Source: an uncultured Alphaproteobacteria bacterium
GTDB lineage: Bacteria > Pseudomonadota > Alphaproteobacteria > Caulobacterales > Caulobacteraceae
DNA length: 64,000 nt
Assembly: GCA_937920085.1 (NCBI GenBank)
Contig: CALETE010000029.1
Span: 1-64,000, forward strand
Direction: 5' to 3'
The notes beneath the pieces are model-generated. The model saw nothing but the letters and a program-made list of their open reading frames with translations, was not told the origin of the DNA and ran no database searches. Below, piece after piece: positions 49,841 to 58,594 of this stretch. How positions within the stretch are numbered: the first letter of the stretch is position 1; each line of letters begins with the position of its first letter. Made by a program: the position numbers and the translations under genes.

Positions 49841-51325
49841 ATGGTCGCCTATTCGCCTTCTTACGCCGAGCCGAGGCGAATGTCGCCGAGCCCGCGCTAC
49901 GATGCGGCTGACTACCTCGCGAGGCTTTCTCGCGAGGCTTCGTTGATGCTGTTTGTATTCCTGATCTTATCGGCTGTCGGGGTGTTTGGAGCATTTCAGC
50001 TCAAGACGAAATACCCCGTTTATTCCAGCGTCTTGGTTCGACTTGGCCAGGAATATGTCTACGAACCCCGGGCTGGTGATGCCGGCAGGGGGGCTGTCCC
50101 GGGGCCGGATCAGGTCATCCAGTCGGAAACTGAAATTTTGGGATCTGCCCAACTCAAACAACGGGTGATCTCGAGATTGGGTCTCTCGCATATCTATCCC
50201 CAACTTGCTCTGAAGTATGCAAATGGGGACGCGCAGGTCAGAAAGCGGGTCTTGGCCGACGCCCTACAGGCCCTTGAAAAAAATACTAAGATCGAAACCG
50301 CGCCGGATACGCCAATTATTAAGCTGACCTTCAAGGGCGAAAATCCAGAGGTCGCCGCACAGGTGCTCAACACCTTGCTGGAAGAGTATCTGCTCTATCG
50401 CCGTAGCGTCTTGGGAGATACGACGGGCCCAGCCTTCTCGGGCCAGAGGGATGTTCTCGAGAAGCGGCTCGATCAAGTTGACACCGCTTTGCAGAACTTC
50501 CTCGTAACCAATCAGATCGGTGATTTTGTCGCGGAGAAGACGAGCCTAGGTCAAATTACGGCGCAGGTTGAGCAGCAAAAACTTCAGACTGAGGCGCAGT
50601 TGGAAGAGCGTGTTGCTCGGCTTGCGAACCTTTCTTCGCAAATGAATGGCTTGTCTCAGGAGGTCGGGCTTTATCGCGACATTTCAGGGGCTGCGAACGA
50701 TAAGTTGGCAGCTCTACGTGTGCAAAGGGAGGATCTACTCTCGCGCTACCGGGTAGACTCCCGCCCGATCCAGGACCTTGATACCCAGATTGCGCAGTTG
50801 GAAGCCGGTATGGCTGCTGGTCGTACGCGAACCGAGGGCGCAAAGCGTTTGGGGATCAATCCGGTGTACCAAACTGTTGAGACCGAACGGGTTCAGGTTG
50901 CGGCTGATGTCGCCGCCTTGAGGCAGTCTCTGGCAGCCTTGAAGCTGCAGATACAGGAACTCACCCGTCGGAGCCTGAAATTGGCTGAGCTTGAGCCACA
51001 ATTTCAAAAATTGAGCCTCGAGCGGGAGGTTCTGCAAAGCAATGTGCGTGACTACACGGTGAAGGCCATCCAAAGCCGCGCCTCTCAAGACCTCGCAAAC
51101 TCTGATAGCGAGAATATCCGGATTGTGAGCCGGGCAATTGCCCCCACCAAGGGCGTGAGCCTGAAACGACCTGCCGCCATTTTTGCGGTCGTGTTTGCTG
51201 CCTTCACTGCGCTTTGCGTCGGCTTGATACGTATGCTCTTGCGGCCTGGCATTGCGACCCCGCAAGCGGCTGAGCGGACATTCGAATTGCCTGTTCTAGC
51301 CAGTGCTCGGTTTAAGGCAGGGTAA
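49841..51325 (+). CDS. hfsA: holdfast polysaccharide co-polymerase HfsA (Wzz/Wzc-type, no kinase)
   Basis: A 494-residue inner-membrane protein with a Wzz domain. One membrane helix lies near residues 34-52 (MLFVFLILSAVGVFGAF) and one near the C-terminus (AIFAVVFAAFTALCVGLI). A long periplasmic coiled-coil (about residues 190-420) lies between. There is no C-terminal tyrosine kinase domain; the separate HfsB protein takes that position. It should set chain length and connect polymerase to the export pore. Its start is divergent from hfsD, and the intergenic inverted repeat lies just upstream. Confidence 0.9.
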   Translation: MVAYSPSYAEPRRMSPSPRYDAADYLARLSREASLMLFVFLILSAVGVFGAFQLKTKYPVYSSVLVRLGQEYVYEPRAGDAGRGAVPGPDQVIQSETEILGSAQLKQRVISRLGLSHIYPQLALKYANGDAQVRKRVLADALQALEKNTKIETAPDTPIIKLTFKGENPEVAAQVLNTLLEEYLLYRRSVLGDTTGPAFSGQRDVLEKRLDQVDTALQNFLVTNQIGDFVAEKTSLGQITAQVEQQKLQTEAQLEERVARLANLSSQMNGLSQEVGLYRDISGAANDKLAALRVQREDLLSRYRVDSRPIQDLDTQIAQLEAGMAAGRTRTEGAKRLGINPVYQTVETERVQVAADVAALRQSLAALKLQIQELTRRSLKLAELEPQFQKLSLEREVLQSNVRDYTVKAIQSRASQDLANSDSENIRIVSRAIAPTKGVSLKRPAAIFAVVFAAFTALCVGLIRMLLRPGIATPQAAERTFELPVLASARFKAG

Positions 51326-51356
51326 CCGATATTCGCTGAATGCCCGAGCCCGTGCG

Positions 51357-51371
51357 TCACGGACCCCGTGA
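51357..51371. repeat. inverted repeat between hfsA and hfsB
   Basis: TCACGG (51357-51362), spacer ACC, CCGTGA (51366-51371), with some extra pairing possible outside. It lies in the 124-bp gap between hfsA and hfsB. It may be an RNA hairpin that affects processing or hfsB expression. No T-run. Confidence 0.4.
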
Positions 51372-51449
51372 TGTGCTCGCTAAATCGCGGCTGTGCGAAA
51401 CCTGCTCAATAGCGGATAGGCTGGACGCGCAGACATCACGATTCGAGTC

Positions 51450-52151
51450 ATGGTCGATCTTAGCGACGAAATTGCCGATCTTTGGTCGGCCTTGGGTGCG
51501 CCTGGGGCTGCGAGGCCACGCATTGTCCAGATCGTTGCTGCACGGCGGGGAGAGGGAACCTCTACGGTCGCCCGGGAATTGGCACATTTTGCCTCTCGGC
51601 GTGCCATGCGATCGGTTTGGTTGATTGATCTAGATGTGTTTGCCGGTGCGCAATATGCCGCAATTTCTTCAGAGGCAGAACGTTACGGACAGCTTGGTCC
51701 TGCGGTAAGTGCCAGTCCCAATGGGTCGATGTTTTTTGCGCTACGGCCTCAAGCCACCGGGACAGGCCAATCTCCCCTGTCAGACGCGAAGTATCTTTCT
51801 GCCCATAGGGTCGGCGATGCGCGCTGGTGGGTGACGCGATTCCGCAGCGAAAATCTCTATCCTGGTCAGAACCTTCACGTCGTCCGCGATCCAAAATATT
51901 GGTCGAGCCTTCGGGAACACGCTGACCTCATCATTGTAGATTGTCCGTCCCTCGATCGGTCCAAGGCCGCTTTGACCCTTGCGAGGAACATGGATGAGAC
52001 CGTGATCGTCGTAGCTGCCGATGAACCCGAGGTGGCGCCGCCGCTTGGCCTACGCGACGCCTTAACAGAGGAGGGCGCGACCATTGCTGGGCTGTTCTTC
52101 AATCGGGTGGGTGGGACGCAAAACAGACGGTCGCCCTTGGCTGCTCTGTGA
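51450..52151 (+). CDS. hfsB: holdfast synthesis protein HfsB (CpsD/Wzc ATPase-like, altered P-loop)
   Basis: A 233-residue cytoplasmic protein with the fold pattern of BY-kinase/ParA-like ATPases. The Walker A region is ARRGEGTSTVARELA (residues 31-45), where the catalytic Lys of GEGKST is Thr37. Walker A' (VWLIDLDVF) and Walker B (DLIIVDCPSLD) remain. No C-terminal tyrosine cluster is present. It therefore probably acts as a structural partner of HfsA rather than an active kinase. It lies between hfsA and hfsC and overlaps hfsC by four bases (GTGA). Confidence 0.85.
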   Translation: MVDLSDEIADLWSALGAPGAARPRIVQIVAARRGEGTSTVARELAHFASRRAMRSVWLIDLDVFAGAQYAAISSEAERYGQLGPAVSASPNGSMFFALRPQATGTGQSPLSDAKYLSAHRVGDARWWVTRFRSENLYPGQNLHVVRDPKYWSSLREHADLIIVDCPSLDRSKAALTLARNMDETVIVVAADEPEVAPPLGLRDALTEEGATIAGLFFNRVGGTQNRRSPLAAL

Positions 52152-53422
52152 TCACGGCCTTGGAAAACCCGTCCATGCTAGGGTCTAGGGCAAGCCTAGG
52201 TCAGGGTATAAGGGTTATTCTCGGTCTGATCATTCTATTGACCTTCAGCCAAGCCTGGGTGTTCCCAATGCTTGGCGATATTGGCGACCCAGCTGCCAGC
52301 GGGTTGATCCGCATCCTATTTTTTCCTGCCTATGGCCTAGGCTTGATGCTGCTGGTGGTGTCTCCGGGAAAAGCCATACTTGCCAGCTTGAGGCAGCCGT
52401 TTCTCATCATGCTGATGGCTGTCATTGGGACCTCAGTTCTTTGGTCAATTGCGCCTGATCAGACTGCCCGCAGGGCTGTGGCGATTTATGCGACGACTCT
52501 TTGCGCCATTGTCCTGGCCGCGGATCGAACTTGGTCAGAATTGGCCGAACTCTTCGCAACGACCTTTGTGGTTTTGATCTGCCTGTCCATCGTATTCGCC
52601 CTTCTGTTTCCCAAAATTGGCATCATGCATGACCTGTTTCCTGGGGCTTGGAGGGGTGTTTGGGCGGAAAAAAATCTATTGGGCGGCAATATGTCCCTGG
52701 GCGTTTGCGTCTTGCTCGCTGCCGCCGTGCTTAGTCCGTCAAGACGGGTTGTTTGGTCGGTCTTTGCGGGTCTCGCCTTCTTACTAATTTTGTTGTCCAC
52801 CTCGAAGACTTCACTTGTTGCAGTTTTGTTGGGCCTAGGCGCTTTTGGGTTCGTGCTGATGCTACGCCGGGGGCCGGTCTTATCGATCGTCATGACCTGG
52901 CTGGCCGTTTTGATCCTGGGTGTTTTGGCTGGCCTTGTACTCCTGGCACCTGAGGTCTTTTTCGATCTTCTCGGCAAGGATGCGACCTTCACGGGCCGAA
53001 CTAAGATTTGGCAAGCGGTGTGGAGACAGATCGAGCTGCGCCCATGGACTGGGTTTGGCTATGGCGCTGTTTGGTCTGAGGAGGGTCACTGGGGCCCGCT
53101 GGCATGGATCACGAAACAAGCCGGTTTTAGAGGGCGGCACGCCCATAATGCTTGGCTAGAGCAGTGGCTCGGCCTTGGAATTTCAGGCTTGGCGGCTTTC
53201 GTGCTTATGCAATTGCAGTTTTTGATTGGCGCGATCATTGCCGCATATCGCGGTGTTGGGGGTATCCTCGCCCTACCGTTCTTCATTTGCTACACGGTCA
53301 TCTGTATGACCGAGAGTGTTGCCGTTGTGTATAATGACTTTCGGTGGGTCGTTTTCACAGCGATTGCGGTGAAACTCTTCTGGCCGGATGGAAGAGCATC
53401 CAGGCTTAGAGAACCATCCTAG
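52148..53422 (+). CDS. hfsC: holdfast polysaccharide polymerase HfsC (O-antigen ligase/Wzy family)
   Basis: A 424-residue polytopic inner-membrane protein with about 10-12 helices and the O-antigen ligase/polymerase (Wzy_C) signature: a large periplasmic loop with FTGRTKIWQAVWRQIELRPW, TGFGYGAVW and HAHNAWLEQWLGLG. It should polymerise flipped repeat units. The start is GTG at 52148, overlapping the hfsB stop. Its stop overlaps the convergent hfsH stop in the bases CTAG at 53419-53422. An I-site or kinase-like domain is absent. Confidence 0.88.
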   Translation: MITALENPSMLGSRASLGQGIRVILGLIILLTFSQAWVFPMLGDIGDPAASGLIRILFFPAYGLGLMLLVVSPGKAILASLRQPFLIMLMAVIGTSVLWSIAPDQTARRAVAIYATTLCAIVLAADRTWSELAELFATTFVVLICLSIVFALLFPKIGIMHDLFPGAWRGVWAEKNLLGGNMSLGVCVLLAAAVLSPSRRVVWSVFAGLAFLLILLSTSKTSLVAVLLGLGAFGFVLMLRRGPVLSIVMTWLAVLILGVLAGLVLLAPEVFFDLLGKDATFTGRTKIWQAVWRQIELRPWTGFGYGAVWSEEGHWGPLAWITKQAGFRGRHAHNAWLEQWLGLGISGLAAFVLMQLQFLIGAIIAAYRGVGGILALPFFICYTVICMTESVAVVYNDFRWVVFTAIAVKLFWPDGRASRLREPS

Positions 53423-54183
53423 ACGGTCAGACGCGCAGCACCTTCTCGCACGGTGACCACATCAAATCCCAAACCCGTGGCCGATCTCAGCAAGCGATTT
53501 AGGGCATCAGGTGTGCATCCCCAGGGTGAAGGCGAAGCCTGTACATCATGGGTGAAAAGGATCAGCCACGACCTTTTTGACAGGGCGTATTCCATCCACT
53601 TCCTTGCCTTGGCCTCGCCGTCAGGTCCCTGGATTCCCACCGCCGGCGCTTGATTGAGGTCTGATCCGAGTTGGATCACGCCCTCGTGGAGACCTCGAAG
53701 GATAGCAAAATCAGGGGCAAGGCCTGCCTTGGTCTCTGACGACACATCGCCAAATGGATAGGCAAAGCTATCAGGGCGTGACAGGCCCCAATCCCGGAAC
53801 GTTTGAGCATTTAGCGCGACGTCTGCCTGCGCGCTCCGGGCGCTCGCCCGTCCGCAATCGAGATGAGAAAACGTATGGCATCCGATTTCGTGCCCCCGCC
53901 GTGTCAGACGCACATAGTCATCACGATCGGCGCATTGGCCTACTGGCTCGAGACTGCCAGCAAGTCCCGCCGCAACGTAGAAGGTTCCCCTTGCGCCCCG
54001 TTGCTCCAGAATTTCTGCGCCTATCCCTGTCGCGGTGAGCGGTGCGTCGTCGAAGGATATGCTGAGCATGGGGCGGTCGGGAGCCCTCAATACGGGTCGG
54101 CGATGGCGCAGGCGGGCGATCCGTCGCCTAAGTTTTCCAACAAGGGACCCGTCAGCTTGATAGGCCAGCTCATGCCGAGACAT
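53419..54183 (-). CDS. hfsH: holdfast polysaccharide deacetylase HfsH
   Basis: A 254-residue carbohydrate esterase family 4 (NodB-like) protein. Metal and catalytic motifs are SISFDDAPLTA (paired Asp) and IGCHTFSHLDCG (HxxxH). It should remove acetyl groups from GlcNAc residues, which in Caulobacter is needed for cohesive and adhesive holdfast. No signal peptide is obvious, which fits cytoplasmic action before flipping. The start at 54183 (MSRHELAYQADG) overlaps the hfsG stop by one base (TGATG); a longer in-frame start would lie deep inside hfsG. Confidence 0.9.
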   Translation of the reverse strand: MSRHELAYQADGSLVGKLRRRIARLRHRRPVLRAPDRPMLSISFDDAPLTATGIGAEILEQRGARGTFYVAAGLAGSLEPVGQCADRDDYVRLTRRGHEIGCHTFSHLDCGRASARSAQADVALNAQTFRDWGLSRPDSFAYPFGDVSSETKAGLAPDFAILRGLHEGVIQLGSDLNQAPAVGIQGPDGEAKARKWMEYALSKRSWLILFTHDVQASPSPWGCTPDALNRLLRSATGLGFDVVTVREGAARLTV

Positions 54184-55115
54184 CAGACCACCTCCGCATA
54201 CAGCGCAGCCCGGTACAAGCGCATGGCTAAGGCGCGAGCCTCTAGCGGAGCGTGCTGGGCAAGGGCGAGGGCCTTGAGTGCGGGACGCCAGACCCTTCGT
54301 AGAGGTGCCAATTTCAAAAGACGCGCCACCTGATAGCTGGGATAGGTTGCGACAATGGCCCAATGGGCCCTGACCACGCGCGCAAAGTTAGCGACCGATT
54401 GCTCATACTTCTCGGCGAGGGTTTCAGCCGAGTCCAGGCCGAGATGGCTGGCTGGATTGTCGATGTGGAGAATAGTCCAGCGCCGCGATATGCGAATGCC
54501 CCACTCGACGTCTTCCCACCCCCAGCCCAAATACTCAGGGTCGAAGGTCTCCTCACTCAGTATGTCTGCCCGGATCAGTAGGTTTGAGGTGAATATGTAC
54601 TTTTCAGGGGCCTGACGACGTAAGGCGGCCTCAAAAGTGTCGCCTTGTGCCGCCATCGCCCTGTGTAGGGCATATCCAGGGTCCCTGCTGGCTTGGGTCA
54701 AGGAAAACCCTCCAAAAACCACGTCTGGCCGTTCTTGGGTAACGAGGTCGAGCCATTTTTGAACAAAATCATCGGCATCGGGGAGCATGTCGCAGTCTAA
54801 GAATAAGACATAGTCGCCCCTCGCAGCCGTGATCAGCCGGTTCCGGCCTGCTGCGCGCCCCTCATTTTTCGTAAGGGTTAGAAGGGTTGCTGGACAGGTT
54901 ATGGTCCCTAGGCAGGCGATGACCTTGGCTGTGAGTTCTGGACAGGCCGAGCCATCATCGATGAGAATAATTTCGAGCTCACCACCGCGCAGGGGGAGCT
55001 GCCGAGCCAAGCTTTCCAGCAGGGAGACGGGAGAGTGGTTATAGAATGGGATCAGTATGCTGAGATTGGGATGCCCAAATCCGTCTCGGCTGAAATTGAT
55101 AATTGAACATCCCAT
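54183..55115 (-). CDS. hfsG: holdfast glycosyltransferase HfsG (family 2)
   Basis: A 310-residue GT-A glycosyltransferase. It starts around LSILIPFYNHSPVSLLESLA and has EIILIDDGSACPELTAKV, the DxD-type motif YVLFLDCDMLPDA and GWGWEDVEWGIRISRRW (the ED motif). HfsG adds a sugar, probably GlcNAc, to the lipid-linked holdfast precursor in the cytoplasm. It overlaps hfsH by one base and lies 63 bp downstream of hfsF. Confidence 0.9.
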   Translation of the reverse strand: MGCSIINFSRDGFGHPNLSILIPFYNHSPVSLLESLARQLPLRGGELEIILIDDGSACPELTAKVIACLGTITCPATLLTLTKNEGRAAGRNRLITAARGDYVLFLDCDMLPDADDFVQKWLDLVTQERPDVVFGGFSLTQASRDPGYALHRAMAAQGDTFEAALRRQAPEKYIFTSNLLIRADILSEETFDPEYLGWGWEDVEWGIRISRRWTILHIDNPASHLGLDSAETLAEKYEQSVANFARVVRAHWAIVATYPSYQVARLLKLAPLRRVWRPALKALALAQHAPLEARALAMRLYRAALYAEVV

Positions 55116-55178
55116 CCGATAATCTTGATCATGGAAATGCTGGGATAGTCTTAAGCATCGGCAAAATGCCTCGTGACA

Positions 55179-56645
55179 TCAACTGGTCGCTAACCGCCGA
55201 GATAGCTTGTTGAATATGGCCAGAAGATAAGCGCGTGATCCAGAAATGTTGAAGCCTAGAACCAGGGTGCCGTAGATCAAAATGCCCAGCGGGGGCTTGA
55301 TCAAGAGTTCGCCCAACATGCTCAAATGCGGCAGATGCGATAGGGCAAGCGCCATGGCTGTAGCAGCCAGGCCAATTTTGCAAAGGTCGATCAGGGGCAG
55401 GGGCATAAGGGTTGCGCGAAGCCCCAAAATCCATGAGGTCGCAATGCCGATTGCAAAGCAGAGAACATAAGCCAATGCCGCCCCCTGAACACCCATCTTT
55501 GGGATCAGGATCAAGTTCAGCACGATATTAGCGATGGCGGGCACGCTCATGGCCAGCATCAAGAGGTGCGTTTTCTTGGCGAGGGTAAAAGACAGCAGAA
55601 AATAGCTGCTGTTCAATCCAGCCATAAGGGCCCCCAATGAAACCAAGGGTATGATCGATAGAGCCTTTTCGCGAAGTTGTGGGCCAATCATCCATTGAGA
55701 TAGGGCGGGCCCGAGACTGATCAGCCCCGCCATAGCTGGAAAGGCTAGCAGTGCGATCCATAGGATCTGTTGTTTTGCTTCGCGCTCTAACGCTGCTTCT
55801 CCGCCCGTCTCCAGGGCATTGATCATGGCGGGCGCACCCGCGGCAGCAAACCAAAGGAACAGAACGTCGATCACCCGAGATGCGAGGGAAAACCCAGCCT
55901 GATAAGCCCCGACATCTGCCTCGCCCATGAAATAGGCGATGAAAAATCGATCCAGCGTATAAAGGCTAAGCGTTAGGATCAGACTCAAGGTGACGGGATA
56001 ACCATAACGGGCATAGGCAAGAGCCTTAGGTCTCGACCAAACCCCATGAGCGGCCCGACGCCAATCCTCGCGCGCCACGAAGGGCAGCAAAAGTGCCGCC
56101 ATGACCCCCATGCCTAGAAGCGGTGCTCCGCCGCGAAAGCCTAGGGTTACGAACCCTAACCCCAAAAGAAAACCGCCCACTGTCTGCAACATATCAATCG
56201 CAGCGGCCTCGCGGACGCGCCCTTCAGAGCGCCGTTGCTCCTGCACCATCCGCAAGAGTGTGCGGAAGACGATGCCCACAAGCCCAGCGCCAATGGCAGC
56301 CTTGGTGGCAAGGTCACCTGGCGACTTGGCTGGCCAGATATAAAGGCCTCCAGCGCAGACAGCCATGAACAGCCCTGCGACCGTGATGTGCAGTCGGTAG
56401 AGCGTGCCATAGAGTTCGGGTGCCTCCACATTGTCGAGTTTTTCGGCGGGATAAAACCGCGCCATGGCGGCTTCAATCCAACAAAAACAAACGGTGTAGA
56501 CGAGGCTCGTCACCCCAAAGGCCAGGGCGTAACGGCCGTAGTCTTCTGGCGACAGCATGCGCGTGAAAAGCCAGAGCGTTAGAAAGCCTACAATGCCTTG
56601 AAGCAGATTGGCTGGCAGGTAACCCAAGAGCCCCTTCAAAAACAT
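55179..56645 (-). CDS. hfsF: holdfast flippase HfsF (Wzx/MATE-like)
   Basis: A 488-residue polytopic inner-membrane protein with about 12-14 helices of the polysaccharide flippase (MOP superfamily) pattern. The N-terminus is MFLKGLLGYLPANLLQGIVG, then TLWLFTRMLSPEDYGRYALA, the family's first two helices. It should move the lipid-linked repeat unit across the inner membrane. It starts ten bases after hfsE ends, on the same strand. Confidence 0.9.
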   Translation of the reverse strand: MFLKGLLGYLPANLLQGIVGFLTLWLFTRMLSPEDYGRYALAFGVTSLVYTVCFCWIEAAMARFYPAEKLDNVEAPELYGTLYRLHITVAGLFMAVCAGGLYIWPAKSPGDLATKAAIGAGLVGIVFRTLLRMVQEQRRSEGRVREAAAIDMLQTVGGFLLGLGFVTLGFRGGAPLLGMGVMAALLLPFVAREDWRRAAHGVWSRPKALAYARYGYPVTLSLILTLSLYTLDRFFIAYFMGEADVGAYQAGFSLASRVIDVLFLWFAAAGAPAMINALETGGEAALEREAKQQILWIALLAFPAMAGLISLGPALSQWMIGPQLREKALSIIPLVSLGALMAGLNSSYFLLSFTLAKKTHLLMLAMSVPAIANIVLNLILIPKMGVQGAALAYVLCFAIGIATSWILGLRATLMPLPLIDLCKIGLAATAMALALSHLPHLSMLGELLIKPPLGILIYGTLVLGFNISGSRAYLLAIFNKLSRRLATS

Positions 56646-56655
56646 GGGCGTGCCC

Positions 56656-58188
56656 TTACCGAACGGTCTTTGTGTCGCCGAGCAGAAGCGGCACAGTGCT
56701 CAGCATAATCCAGAGATCCAGCCAGAAAGACTGTCTTTCAATATACTCAATGTCCAGGGCGACCCTGCGTTCCACGAGGGCTGGCGTATCCACTGGACCT
56801 CGCGAGCCATGGATCGCTGCCCACCCGGTCATGCCGGGTTTAATCTGATGCCGGTGGGCGTATTCAGCGACCAGTTGTGAACTTTCTACGTCGCCGGTCA
56901 GCATGCCGATGGCATGTGGTCTCGGGCCGACGAGGGACATTTGACCTGCAAGCACATTGAAAATCTGAGGTAGTTCATCGATCGATGTTTTGCGTATGAA
57001 GCGTCCGACCCGGGTTACCCTGCTATCGCCTAACAGTACTTGCTGTTTCGCCGTTTCGTCCATGACATCGGCGCGCATAGAGCGAAACTTCCAAACCAGG
57101 ATTTCTTCGTTATTGAAGCCATGACGGCGTTGCCGAAAAAATATGGGGCCAGGGCCCTCAAGCCGAATGGCCAGAATTGTCGCTGCCATGATCGGCGACA
57201 TCAGGACTAAAGCCAAAACGCCTAAGGAAAGATCCTGTACGCGCTTGAATAACCCCCGTACCTCGTTCCTAGGCCGACCAGAAATATGCGCGAGGGGAAC
57301 GTCTGAGATGTAGCTTAGAGACTGGGGCTCGCCGTCCTCATCCTCCTTCTCGAGCAGGAGTACGATTTCATTGGGCAGAACCTGGAGGTGGGCCACAAGT
57401 TCTCGAATACGCTTGCGGGCCGTTGGAGGCACAGAAATCACGAGACGGTCTGCATAGGGCAAAATCCTGTGACCAATCAGATCCTGAAGGCCCCCGAGAA
57501 CAGGAACGCCTCTAACGGAAGTCGGGGTCCTTTCCGCGCGATCGTCAAAGAGACCAAGAACGTTCGCATCCCCGGAGCGCAGAAGGGTATCGATCAGGCG
57601 CATCGCAGCGCCTGTAGCGCCAACAACAATGAGGTTTGGTGTCAGACGACCGGATTTGCGCCAATGGCGGATAAGCCCCCACCAAACGCCATGAACCAAA
57701 ACGATGGGTAGGAAACTGAAGGTGGTCCAAGCCAGTAAGATGTTTTGCAAGCCGACAGGGGGATGGAAGATGGCCTGCCCCAAGACGATGGCACCTGTGC
57801 TCGCCAGCATGGCCGCGACCACAGTGAAGAGTCGATGGCCAAGGCGCTCGCGACGGGAAAACGTATAGGCACCCATCACGCCCAGAAGGATCGGCGACGC
57901 GATTAATCCAACGAAAAGTGTCCCAAGGCCTGGACCAATGCTGGCGAAGGAATTTGGGACAAGAAAGACTCCAAGACCGAGGACAATTATGTCGGCAATT
58001 TGGATTGTGCGTGTGAGAAGGTGTCCAGAAAATCGTCGCCTGGACGGTTCCAAGGCCAGGGGTCGTAGCGGCCCTCTACGGTCAAAATCCTGATCTCTTA
58101 GAGACCAGTCCACAGCAGGCGTTTCAGCCGGCTCAGCCAGGGGAGGCGCGGTCTCCGCAAGAGACATAAGGAGAGTTTCTTCCATCAC
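56656..58188 (-). CDS. hfsE: holdfast initiating sugar-phosphate transferase HfsE
   Basis: A 510-residue polyprenyl-phosphate hexose-1-phosphate transferase of the WbaP/PssY type. About four N-terminal membrane helices precede a cytoplasmic Rossmann-like part (NLIVVGATGAAMRLIDTLL) and the catalytic domain. That domain shows GPIFFRQRRHGFNNEEI, VWKFRSMR, KTSIDELPQIFNVLAGQMS and LVGPRPH. It should transfer the first sugar-phosphate to undecaprenyl phosphate. The start may be at the first ATG or seven codons later (MSLAETAPP). It begins the hfsE-F-G-H operon. Confidence 0.92.
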   Translation of the reverse strand: MMEETLLMSLAETAPPLAEPAETPAVDWSLRDQDFDRRGPLRPLALEPSRRRFSGHLLTRTIQIADIIVLGLGVFLVPNSFASIGPGLGTLFVGLIASPILLGVMGAYTFSRRERLGHRLFTVVAAMLASTGAIVLGQAIFHPPVGLQNILLAWTTFSFLPIVLVHGVWWGLIRHWRKSGRLTPNLIVVGATGAAMRLIDTLLRSGDANVLGLFDDRAERTPTSVRGVPVLGGLQDLIGHRILPYADRLVISVPPTARKRIRELVAHLQVLPNEIVLLLEKEDEDGEPQSLSYISDVPLAHISGRPRNEVRGLFKRVQDLSLGVLALVLMSPIMAATILAIRLEGPGPIFFRQRRHGFNNEEILVWKFRSMRADVMDETAKQQVLLGDSRVTRVGRFIRKTSIDELPQIFNVLAGQMSLVGPRPHAIGMLTGDVESSQLVAEYAHRHQIKPGMTGWAAIHGSRGPVDTPALVERRVALDIEYIERQSFWLDLWIMLSTVPLLLGDTKTVR

Positions 58189-58379
58189 AGACGCTTTTCA
58201 GTTTATCGGCGCCATCTGACCCTGCGGTTAACAGGCATGTGGTTTTTGGAATTGGTCGTTCAAACCTGTGCTTTGCGGACTTCCCCCACGCAACGGGTTC
58301 GGCTATGAGAACCGTCCCGAGCCGCACTGCTTGCTTTTGCGATTTTGGGGGCGGGAGAAAACCCAAGACAAATCAAAGT

Positions 58380-58469
58380 GGTGACGTGGCCGAGTGGCTG
58401 AAGGCAACGGTTTGCTAAATCGTCATACCCGAAAGGGTATCCAGGGTTCGAATCCCTGCGTCACCGCCA
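58380..58469 (+). tRNA. tRNA-Ser (anticodon GCU)
   Basis: Acceptor stem GGTGACG (58380-58386) pairs with CGTCACC (58459-58465). The anticodon loop TTGCTAA has anticodon GCT in DNA, read as GCU, for AGC/AGU serine codons. The long variable arm CATACCCGAAAGGGTATC is typical of serine tRNA, and GGTTCGAATCC is the T arm. The CCA end is encoded (58467-58469). A T-run follows at once (58470-58475). Confidence 0.97.
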
Positions 58470-58594
58470 TTTTTTCCTGAGTTCATTGATCAAAGTGGCC
58501 AAAAACGAAGGGCCCCTGCTCAAGGCCCCACTTTTGGATTGTGGGTATCTTCAGCCGATCAACTTTTCACCGGCGCTTACTCGCAATCCTTACG

